Shown: positions 1-4,969 of the stretch, piece after piece
Layout of the letters: each line of letters opens with the position of its first letter
Numbering within the stretch: position 1 is the first letter of the stretch
Assembly: GCA_020058315.1 (NCBI GenBank)
Contig: JAGVEK010000410.1
Location: 1 to 6,358, forward strand
DNA: 6,358 bases
Source of the DNA: Candidatus Zixiibacteriota bacterium
GTDB taxonomy: Bacteria; Zixibacteria; MSB-5A5; WJJR01
Direction: 5' to 3'
Made by a program: the position numbers and the translations under genes
Notes under the pieces: generated by a model
Told to the model about the DNA's origin: nothing
The model's database searches: none
What the model saw: the letters and a program-made list of their open reading frames with translations, nothing else

Positions 1-7
1 CGCGAAC

Positions 8-30
8 GGGCGCACACCGTGCGCCCTTAC
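8..30. repeat. Palindromic repeat, family A, copy 1
   Basis: An 8-bp perfect stem, GGGCGCAC (8-15) and GTGCGCCC (19-26), closes a 3-nt ACC loop and is followed by TTAC. On the minus strand it reads GTAA followed by the hairpin. It shares its design with the palindromes at 144-170 and 1083-1106: a G-rich stem start, a C-rich stem end and a TAC trailer, with a different stem interior. There is no T-run, so it is not a classical intrinsic terminator on the plus strand. It probably belongs to an interspersed REP-like family. Confidence 0.7.
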
Positions 31-105
31 TGAGCATTCGCCCGGAAACTGTGCGCCTCGTCTTTCATTCGTGCTCAAACCCGAATGATCCTCATCAAGA
101 AACAC

Positions 106-134
106 TTCAGCAATAACACGCAACATATTACACT
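106..134 (+). promoter_or_regulatory. Weak candidate sigma70-type promoter for the lipoprotein gene
   Basis: TTCAGC (106-111) and TACACT (129-134) are separated by 17 nt in the most AT-rich part of the upstream region. They match the -35 and -10 consensus hexamers at 3 of 6 and 4 of 6 positions. Transcription would start near 141, placing the family A palindrome at 144-170 at the very 5' end of the mRNA. The hexamer match is poor and sigma preferences of this organism are unknown, so this is only a candidate. Confidence 0.2.
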
Positions 135-143
135 GCAATGCAA

Positions 144-170
144 TAGGGGCGTCTCGCGACACGCCCCTAC
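144..170. repeat. Palindromic repeat, family A, copy 2
   Basis: TAGGGGCGT (144-152) pairs perfectly with ACGCCCCTA (161-169) around an 8-nt loop. The 3' end reads CCCCTAC, so the minus strand begins GTAG at the hairpin foot. The GTAG foot is shared exactly with the copy at 1083-1106. It lies 68 nt upstream of the lipoprotein start and could be in its 5' leader. The stem differs from the other copies in sequence but keeps full pairing. Confidence 0.75.
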
Positions 171-225
171 GCCTGAGTGATGGCATTGGCACGTCCGATG
201 CTTTAGGGCATGCCGGAGACGTATG

Positions 226-231
226 AGGAGG
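226..231 (+). promoter_or_regulatory. Shine-Dalgarno site that sets the lipoprotein start at 238
   Basis: AGGAGG lies 6 nt before the ATG at 238. The in-frame ATG at 223 overlaps this site and has only a GGAG at 215-218. The same arrangement precedes the next gene (1134-1139). The 238 start also gives a compact signal peptide. Confidence 0.8.
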
Positions 232-237
232 CTGAGC

Positions 238-1065
238 ATGAGAACGAGACATCTGATAACAGGGCTGGCCGGGCTGGTGATGGGCGTGGCTCTGGCAGGG
301 TGCGAAATCACAAAGACGGTCTATGAATCGCCGCCGGATACGACACCGCCAGCGGTGCCGCGCGGCGTGACAAGTATCACTGGGGATCGGGAGGTCACGA
401 TTCTTTGGTTTGAGAGCAGCGAGTGGGATTTGGCGGGGTATGGCGTTTATCGGTCGAACTCGGTGGACGGGGCGTATACGCGGATCGCAGAAGTAACCGG
501 CGGAGGTTCGTTCGTCGATCGCAATGTGACGAACGGCGTGACCTACTACTACGCGGTCGATGCGTTTGACGATGCCGGCAATGAGAGTGATCTGTCGCCG
601 GAGGACGTGTTCGACACACCGCGTCCGGCGGGATACGATGTGCTGCTTTTTGCGCGTGCCAGCGAGCCGAGTCTGGCGGGATTCGATTTCTCCCGGGGGA
701 GACGGGTTGCCGCTGGCAGCGCTGATGCGGACATCGAGATCAGCTATGATGTGTCCAATGGCGCCCTCTTTGTTGACGCCGCCAATGTTGACGTGGATAT
801 CCAGGACTTTGGATACACCAAGGATCTCGATGATCTTGACTGGGCGCCGGACAATGGCTGGTCGAAAGTCGGCTGGTGCGAGTTGATCGCTGGGCATTCG
901 TACGCAGTCTGGACAGCCGACGACCATTACGCCAAGTTTCGGGTCACATCAAAGAACGGGATGTCGGTGCTGGTTGACTGGGCCTACCAGGTCGCAGTGG
1001 CGAATCCGGAGTTGAAACCAGTGGTGCTGCGCGACAGCGCGGGAACATACCCAGCGAAGCATTAG
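238..1065 (+). CDS. Secreted lipoprotein with one fibronectin type III domain
   Basis: The product is 275 residues from the ATG at 238, chosen for the AGGAGG site just upstream; a start at 223 would add five residues. Residues 1-21 are a lipoprotein signal peptide with lipobox LAGC, and Cys22 is the predicted lipidated residue. A short Pro/Thr-rich linker leads into a fibronectin type III domain at about residues 37-127: the TTPPAVP entry, the LW and YGVYR strands, and the YYYAVDAFDDAGNES strand typical of FN3. Residues 132-275 form a separate beta-rich domain containing GWS, GHSYAVWT and HYAKFRV segments; I do not recognise it firmly, though it loosely recalls HmuY-like C-terminal modules. 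The product is probably anchored in the outer membrane or periplasm, and FN3 suggests a binding or spacer role rather than catalysis. It is followed 82 nt later by the co-directional DUF4384/PEGA gene, suggesting co-transcription. Its ligand is unknown. Confidence 0.9.
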   Translation: MRTRHLITGLAGLVMGVALAGCEITKTVYESPPDTTPPAVPRGVTSITGDREVTILWFESSEWDLAGYGVYRSNSVDGAYTRIAEVTGGGSFVDRNVTNGVTYYYAVDAFDDAGNESDLSPEDVFDTPRPAGYDVLLFARASEPSLAGFDFSRGRRVAAGSADADIEISYDVSNGALFVDAANVDVDIQDFGYTKDLDDLDWAPDNGWSKVGWCELIAGHSYAVWTADDHYAKFRVTSKNGMSVLVDWAYQVAVANPELKPVVLRDSAGTYPAKH

Positions 1066-1082
1066 ATGGATTTCGCAAGAGC

Positions 1083-1106
1083 GGGCACGGCAAGCCGTGC
1101 CCCTAC
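1083..1106. repeat. Palindromic repeat, family A, copy 3
   Basis: GGGCACGGC (1083-1091) and GCCGTGCCC (1094-1102) form a perfect palindrome, realistically an 8-bp stem with a CAAG loop. It is followed by CTAC (1103-1106), giving GTAG at the hairpin foot on the minus strand. It occupies the short gap between the two plus-strand envelope genes, so it would lie within a shared transcript and might affect its processing or stability. It also creates a spurious in-frame GTG start at 1097 for the next gene. Confidence 0.75.
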
Positions 1107-1133
1107 AGTACCAGATGAAAGCGGAATCGGATG

Positions 1134-1139
1134 AGGAGG
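1134..1139 (+). promoter_or_regulatory. Shine-Dalgarno site that sets the DUF4384 gene start at 1148
   Basis: AGGAGG lies 8 nt before the ATG at 1148. The alternative in-frame GTG at 1097 falls inside the family A palindrome, lacks such a site, and would put 17 mostly polar residues in front of a clear signal peptide. Confidence 0.85.
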
Positions 1140-1147
1140 AGCGAGCC

Positions 1148-2614
1148 ATGAAGACGAAACGAGCGCACAGGATCGCGGGCGCGATGGCGGGTATGGTGAT
1201 GATGCTGGGCCTGGCGGCACCGGCGTCGGGGGATATGCAGGTCTCCACACAGATTCAGATTCGTCCCAGACCAGTGGCGGATCTCCAGATCTCGGTGTGG
1301 CCGGATCGGGGCGAAGGCTCCTCGTATGCGATCGGCGATCCGATCGCCATGAATGTCGAGGTAAACCGGGATTGCTTCCTGATTCTGTACAACATCGATA
1401 CACGAGGCAATCTCAGGATTCTTTTCCCCTATGATGCATGGGATGACAACTTCATGAGCGCCGGTGATGTGATACGTTTCCCTCGTCCCCGGGACGGATA
1501 CGACTGGACGGTGGACGGGCCGGCGGGGATTGAGTATGTGCAGGCGATAGCCACGGAGTTCCCAATCGATCCGCCGGACTGGCCGGTGTACATGCGGTCG
1601 GTGAACCACGGTGGAACGATTGATCGTGATCCGGAATTGCGGGACTTTCGCGCGGGCAATGACCGTCTGGATTATATCGGAGTGGTCAACCGCAAGATCA
1701 CAGGACGGTTTTGGAACTGGTGCGCCACCGATCTGGCAACGTTCTATGTGAACCCCCGCTACTACCAGCATGTGAACATTGATTACGACCCGTGGCCGGA
1801 TCAGTTTTACGGCGAGGTATACATCAACTGGCCAATCGGGGCGAGCATCCATGTTGATGGTGTGTACATCGGGATCGCGCCACTGTGGCTGCCACGTCAT
1901 TATTACGGCCAGCATGTGATCACCTGCTTTCGCGGCGACAGGCTGGTCCGCCGTCACGCGTTCGCGTTTTATCCGAAGCGCGACTATCGCCCCCGGATCG
2001 AGGGACACGACTGGGACGATATCCGTGAGCATGGATACATCAAGGAGGGACGCCGGGACGGGATCGCGCAATTTGGCGATCGGTTGGAGCGGTACAAGGA
2101 AAAGAACGTGGAGTATCGTCGCGCTCCAGTATCTCAGCAACCCGATGGCCGCAGAAACGGCCGTGTAGAGCAAATCAAGGATCAGCAGCGCGACGAAGGG
2201 ACGATGGGGAACAGAACGCGCGGCGGTGAGTTAGGGGAATCGAAGCGCGGAGCGCCGCAGGTCCAGGATCGACGGACTGCAGTTGCACCTCCCGCAGCAG
2301 ACCGGCGTAATGAGACTGCAAAACGTGGTGATCAGCCTGTAATCCCGGAAGGTCAGCCGGAACAGCCTCGTCATCAGAAAGAGGCCAACCCAGGGTGGCT
2401 CCGGTCCGTGGTGGGAACTCTCACGGGTGCGATATCGGAGGGTAAGCGTGGTGCGCGTGATGAGTCGCCTGCGCAGGTGACTGGTAAGGAGAAGGGGCAG
2501 AGCAGGAACGAGGCGGTCGCGTCGAAACCTGAGAAGTCGAAGGATCGAGTGGGCAAGGCCAAGCAGGAACGGTCGGAAGACAATGGGAATTCGAAGCGCG
2601 AAAAGAGACGGTAG
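1148..2614 (+). CDS. Secreted DUF4384- and PEGA-domain protein with charged C-terminal tail
   Basis: The product is 488 residues from the ATG at 1148. Residues 1-28 form a Sec signal peptide: basic KTKRAHR, a hydrophobic core, then the cleavage-like APASG. About residues 47-125 match the DUF4384 pattern, with VWPDRGEGSSYAIGDPI, then CFLILYNIDTRGNLRILFP and a GD.I.FP segment; in other proteins this domain often accompanies surface or serine/threonine-kinase-linked architectures. About residues 222-275 resemble a PEGA domain (GEVYINWPIGASIHVDGVYIG, then the G-x-H segment YYGQHVI), a small beta module of envelope proteins. From about residue 300 to 488 the chain is rich in Lys, Arg, Glu, Gln and Gly with almost no hydrophobic residues, except a short patch at 414-430 (NPGWLRSVVGTLTGAIS); it is probably disordered. 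It likely acts in the periplasm or on the surface as a structural or binding protein. It may be co-transcribed with the FN3 lipoprotein. No catalytic motif is visible, and the exact role is unknown. Confidence 0.88.
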   Translation: MKTKRAHRIAGAMAGMVMMLGLAAPASGDMQVSTQIQIRPRPVADLQISVWPDRGEGSSYAIGDPIAMNVEVNRDCFLILYNIDTRGNLRILFPYDAWDDNFMSAGDVIRFPRPRDGYDWTVDGPAGIEYVQAIATEFPIDPPDWPVYMRSVNHGGTIDRDPELRDFRAGNDRLDYIGVVNRKITGRFWNWCATDLATFYVNPRYYQHVNIDYDPWPDQFYGEVYINWPIGASIHVDGVYIGIAPLWLPRHYYGQHVITCFRGDRLVRRHAFAFYPKRDYRPRIEGHDWDDIREHGYIKEGRRDGIAQFGDRLERYKEKNVEYRRAPVSQQPDGRRNGRVEQIKDQQRDEGTMGNRTRGGELGESKRGAPQVQDRRTAVAPPAADRRNETAKRGDQPVIPEGQPEQPRHQKEANPGWLRSVVGTLTGAISEGKRGARDESPAQVTGKEKGQSRNEAVASKPEKSKDRVGKAKQERSEDNGNSKREKRR

Positions 2615-2649
2615 GGTCGATATGGTGCCGGGGCTCCTTCAGGCCGAGA

Positions 2650-2679
2650 TCACGGGTCTGAAGACCCGTGGCACCTCAA
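2650..2679. repeat. Hairpin repeat, family B, copy 1
   Basis: CACGGGTC (2651-2658) and GACCCGTG (2663-2670) form an 8-bp perfect stem around a TGAA loop, followed by GCACCTCAA. The 30 nt at 2650-2679 recur without change at 2842-2871. It begins 36 nt after the stop of the DUF4384 gene. It lacks a T-tract but could still slow 3' exonucleases or contribute to termination. Confidence 0.85.
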
Positions 2680-2695
2680 CAGACCAATCCGGCCC

Positions 2696-2828
2696 GGTGG
2701 CCCACCAGAAGCGAGTCCCGCGAAGCGGGACGATACGGATGGTGGGGAATCTCAGACCTATCCCGCGCATTCACGACCCCACCATCCGCGTCGTTCGCCT
2801 GCGGCGAACTCGCTCCTGGTGGGCCACC
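2696..2828. repeat. Element C, copy 1: 52-bp inverted arms, each with its own hairpin
   Basis: The left arm (2696-2747) and right arm (2777-2828) are inverted repeats of 52 nt each, around a 29-nt centre. They match over the outer GGTGGCCCACC, the AG[AG]AGCGAG segment and the inner GGATGGTGGGG. In the middle of each arm sits a separate 6-bp hairpin: TCCCGC/GCGGGA with a GAA loop (2716-2730), and TTCGCC/GGCGAA with a TGC loop (2794-2808). The two mini-hairpins differ in sequence but each is fully paired. The whole can fold either as one long hairpin or as a cross-shaped form. A second copy is at 6009-6142, and a 21-nt fragment at 2888-2908. No coding capacity is evident. Its arrangement resembles a BIME-like composite of REP sequences, which is an inference. 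Confidence 0.88.
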
Positions 2829-2841
2829 AATGGACCAGGCT

Positions 2842-2871
2842 TCACGGGTCTGAAGACCCGTGGCACCTCAA
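2842..2871. repeat. Hairpin repeat, family B, copy 2
   Basis: It is identical over 30 nt to 2650-2679, with the stem CACGGGTC (2843-2850) and GACCCGTG (2855-2862). As at copy 1, exactly 16 nt separate it from a family C left-arm start, here the fragment at 2888. The two composite B-C units are therefore 192 nt apart in direct orientation. Confidence 0.85.
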
Positions 2872-2887
2872 GTGGGCCTTCCTGTGT

Positions 2888-2908
2888 GGTGGCTCACCAG
2901 AAGCGAGT
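2888..2908. repeat. Truncated left arm of element C
   Basis: These 21 nt match the start of the left arm at 2696-2716 with a single difference (GGCTCACC for GGCCCACC). Similarity stops where the inner mini-hairpin would begin. It appears to be a decayed or partial copy. It lies 75 nt upstream of the TTG start of the small secreted protein. Confidence 0.75.
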
Positions 2909-2968
2909 CATGCGTAGGTTGCTTGATTTATGCTGGCGAAGTGGGCTGTCGATGGCTATATGTGGGAT

Positions 2969-2977
2969 GGAAGGTGA
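2969..2977 (+). promoter_or_regulatory. Shine-Dalgarno site supporting a TTG start at 2984
   Basis: GGAAGGTGA lies 6 nt before TTG. An in-frame ATG at 2960 is closed by the TGA inside this site (2975-2977), so it cannot be the start. This leaves TTG as the only reasonable initiation codon before the signal peptide. Confidence 0.7.
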
Positions 2978-2983
2978 CTGGCT

Positions 2984-3391
2984 TTGAAAAGGATTCTCTT
3001 CATATTTGTTCTGGGAGTTGCGGGCGCGACATGTATCGGTGGGCGGGCGGCGGCCATTGATGTCAAGCCGAGTGCTGACACGACTGCGGCGGTCCCGACT
3101 CCAACTGTCAAACAGCCTCAGACCAAGACTTTCCTCACCGCCCCGGTGAAACCCGAATCGGGACTCTTGGACAAGTTGAAGCGACAGGTGCGTGAGGCGA
3201 AACCGGCGACTGAGCAGCAGTACGATGACTACATCGACGCTGACGGCAACGGCGTGGATGACCGTCTCGCTAAACAGGCCAAGGTGAAAGAACAGACCGA
3301 AAAGACCAAACCCGCCACCGCAGCCCCAGAACATAGAACAAAATCGAAGAAGTCCTCCAAACCTGCGGTTTCCCCCAAGGAAAAACCTTAG
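2984..3391 (+). CDS. Small exported protein with a DxDxNG calcium-binding-like motif
   Basis: The product is 135 residues, starting at TTG behind a GGAAGGTGA site. Residues 1-24 look like a Sec signal peptide (KRILFIFVLGVAGATCIGG, then RAAA as a probable cleavage zone). The only cysteine (17) is preceded by Ala-Thr, so a lipobox is unlikely. The mature chain is low-complexity and rich in Lys, Pro, Thr and Ala. Residues 83-95 (YIDADGNGVDDRL) carry Asp85, Asp87 and Asn89 spaced as in EF-hand, dockerin or thrombospondin type 3 calcium loops; only one loop is present. About residues 62-80 may form a short charged helix, and the last 35 residues are very basic. No enzymatic motif is seen. A periplasmic or surface accessory role is likely but unproven. 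It is isolated from the upstream genes by 369 nt of repeats and converges on the transporter gene. Confidence 0.75.
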   Translation: MKRILFIFVLGVAGATCIGGRAAAIDVKPSADTTAAVPTPTVKQPQTKTFLTAPVKPESGLLDKLKRQVREAKPATEQQYDDYIDADGNGVDDRLAKQAKVKEQTEKTKPATAAPEHRTKSKKSSKPAVSPKEKP

Positions 3392-3399
3392 GGCGGGAT

Positions 3400-3464
3400 C
3401 ACGGGCAGGATGCCCGTGCCACCAAGATCGTGGTTAACTTGGTGGCACGGGCATCGTGCCCGTG
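3400..3464. terminator. Inverted pair of family B hairpins between convergent genes, possible two-way terminator
   Basis: The left arm has CACGGGCA (3400-3407) and TGCCCGTG (3411-3418), then CCACC. The right arm is its mirror: GGTGG (3441-3445), CACGGGCA (3446-3453) and TGCCCGTG (3457-3464). The reverse complement of the right arm (3441-3464) matches the left arm (3400-3423) at 23 of 24 positions, around a 17-nt spacer. Each arm can fold alone, or the two can pair into one long stem. It begins 9 nt after the stop of the plus-strand small protein and overlaps the end of the minus-strand transporter, whose stop lies in the spacer. A bidirectional terminator or mRNA 3'-end protector fits the position, but there is no T-run on either strand. 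Confidence 0.6.
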
Positions 3465-4717
3465 GACACTGTCGGGCCGCCAGCACGTGCGGTCAACAGG
3501 ATGGTAGCACCTGCCACAAAGAAGACCAAGATGGAGAGGGCGGCCAGACGCAAGTTGCCGCCAGTGAGAATGGCCACTTCACCGAAGATGAGAGGGCCGA
3601 GAACGGCTGCGCTCTTACCGCACAGCGAGTAGAATCCGAAAAACTCCCCCTCGCGACCGGCGGGGATCAGAGTCGCCATGAACGCCCTGCTGGCGGCCTG
3701 GATTGCTCCGAGCCCGGTTCCGGCAAGCGCCGCCACGATGAAGAATGTCGTCTTGCTAGTGACGAAGTAGACGAGGGTCACAACGACAATCCACTGGACG
3801 AGCATTGCCAGGACGACGAACCGCGGGCCTTTCGTGTCTGTGGGACGCGCCCATAAGGCGGCACCGATCAGTGCTGAAATCTGCACACACATATAGACCC
3901 AGATCAGGTCGGTCATGGCGAAGCCGAGTGTCTGCCTGGCAAAAATCGCCGAGAAGAAGATGACAGTGTTTACGCCATCGTCGTACAGCAAAAACGCCAA
4001 GAGGAACCGCCGGAGCGGTTTGATCCGAACGATGTCACGCGCGGTTTGCCATGTTCCCTGCCATCCAGCGCGGGCCGCCGTGCCGACAGAATGGGTGGTT
4101 ATTCTGTCGGGTGGGAGCCAGAGGAATGCGGGCAGCGAGAACGCAGCGAACAGAACCGCCGTTACGACGAACGCGGCCGCAAAGTGACCCGCGGAAACCA
4201 GGGGTAGCGCGGCGAAGAGCCCCACGAACGATCCTGCGTACCCCACGGCGAACCCCAGACCCGAGAGTCGTCCCTGCCGCTCCGGAGGCGTGAGAGCGGG
4301 GAGATAAGCGTTGTAGTAGACAATGGCCCCCTCAAAACCGATTCCGGCGAGTACGCTCAAGATAAAGCCATAGAGGATCATGCCCGGCGCCACGGTCGAC
4401 AAGAGCGCCGTACCGGCAAGCGCAACAATGGTGTACGCGATCAGCAGACGTTTACGCCACCCGGTCTGATCCGCAATAGCGCCACCGAAAGGCGACGTCA
4501 CTGCGACAATAAACATGGTGAGCGAGACTGCCCGCCCCCACCACAAAGCACCCTCTCCCCCGGTCCCACCGACGATCACGTCAGCGTAGTACGCCGCCCA
4601 GATGGTGGCTGGAATGACAGCGGCATATACGGAATTGGCGAAGTCGTAGAAGCACCAGGAAGCAACGGCCTTTGGATTTGGCCACTGACGGAAAGGGGAA
4701 AGTGAGCGTGCCCGCAC
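3434..4717 (-). CDS. UMF1/Atg22-like major facilitator superfamily transporter
   Basis: The product is 427 residues with about 12 predicted membrane segments, a usual length for the superfamily. Family hallmarks include YDFANSVYAAVIP (24-36), an MFS motif A-like loop GGAIADQTGWRKR (78-90), YYNAYLP (134-140), YDDGVNTV (245-252), and the conserved GAIQAASRAFMATLIP (337-352) followed by GEFFGFYSLCGK and GPLIFG. These are typical of the UMF1 family, related to fungal Atg22 vacuolar amino-acid effluxers. The substrate in bacteria is unclear; amino acid or metabolite efflux is a family-based guess. The start is GTG at 4717: an in-frame stop lies five codons upstream and no other start precedes the YDFANS segment. 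No Shine-Dalgarno site is visible. Residues 418-426 at the C-terminus are encoded by a palindromic repeat and look like a non-native tail. It lies 252 nt downstream of ilvE on the same strand, so shared transcription is possible but not implied. Confidence 0.93.
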   Translation of the reverse strand: MRARSLSPFRQWPNPKAVASWCFYDFANSVYAAVIPATIWAAYYADVIVGGTGGEGALWWGRAVSLTMFIVAVTSPFGGAIADQTGWRKRLLIAYTIVALAGTALLSTVAPGMILYGFILSVLAGIGFEGAIVYYNAYLPALTPPERQGRLSGLGFAVGYAGSFVGLFAALPLVSAGHFAAAFVVTAVLFAAFSLPAFLWLPPDRITTHSVGTAARAGWQGTWQTARDIVRIKPLRRFLLAFLLYDDGVNTVIFFSAIFARQTLGFAMTDLIWVYMCVQISALIGAALWARPTDTKGPRFVVLAMLVQWIVVVTLVYFVTSKTTFFIVAALAGTGLGAIQAASRAFMATLIPAGREGEFFGFYSLCGKSAAVLGPLIFGEVAILTGGNLRLAALSILVFFVAGATILLTARAGGPTVSTGTMPVPPS

Positions 4718-4866
4718 AGGGAATCTACTTAGTTAGTGCCTCGAACAGAACAGCCACGATTACTGGTGCACTGGAACAGGCGACCGGATCGCCCTCCCCA
4801 AACATGGGAACTCCAGTGAATCACCACGGTCGATCTCGGCGCGTAATGAGCTTGTGATGGAAGAGA

Positions 4867-4890
4867 CCGGACAAGAGTGTCCGGCCCACC
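4867..4890. repeat. Hairpin repeat between ilvE and the transporter gene
   Basis: CCGGACA (4867-4873) and TGTCCGG (4878-4884) form a 7-bp perfect stem with an AGAG loop, followed by CCCACC. On the minus strand, where both neighbouring genes are read, it appears as GGTGGGCC leading into the hairpin, about 80 nt past the ilvE stop. It could act in ilvE 3'-end formation. The GGTGGGCC foot links it to elements B and C. Apart from a weak GGCGA/TCGCC stem at 4779-4793, I see nothing else in this 252-nt gap. Confidence 0.6.
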
Positions 4891-4969
4891 AAAATGATCT
4901 GTTCTCAGCATGACGCTCTGGACGTTCTGCGTGCCGCAGCCACCCGGCATACCAGGGTGAACATCCGGG

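Noticed and set aside
66..87. CATTCG/CGAATG stem with a 10-nt loop
   Set aside because: A 6-bp stem with a large loop and no T-run is expected by chance. There is no related copy in the window.
223..237. Upstream ATG of the lipoprotein gene
   Set aside because: It overlaps the AGGAGG site that serves the ATG at 238 and has only a weak, very close GGAG of its own.
1103..2173. A 356-codon open frame on the minus strand
   Set aside because: It lies opposite the DUF4384/PEGA gene, which has a signal peptide, recognised domains and a strong ribosome binding site. The antisense product has no recognisable domain.
2696..2828. Element C as a tRNA or other known structured RNA gene
   Set aside because: The cross-shaped fold is symmetric and palindromic, with 52-nt arms. 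It lacks tRNA T-loop and anticodon features, and I do not recognise a known RNA family.
2650..2908. Possible CRISPR array
   Set aside because: There are only two identical 30-mers, separated by 162 nt that contain another repeat element. There is no regular spacer length, and no cas gene is present.
2583..2987. Open frame on the plus strand with a repeated peptide TGLKTRGTS...VAHQKRV
   Set aside because: The peptide repeat is just the translation of the B-C repeats, whose 192-nt offset keeps the frame. It overlaps the 3' end of the DUF4384 gene, and I see no signal of protein selection.
2984..3034. Lipobox in the small exported protein
   Set aside because: The residues before Cys17 are Ala-Gly-Ala-Thr; Thr at -1 and the lack of Leu or Val at -3 do not fit a lipoprotein signal.
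3397..3470. Classical rho-independent terminator with T-tract
   Set aside because: The stems are strong, but neither strand has a run of T after them. It is therefore reported only as a possible two-way terminator.
3410..3856. Open frame on the plus strand
   Set aside because: It starts in a hairpin arm and runs opposite the well-supported transporter gene. It is composition-driven and has no domain.
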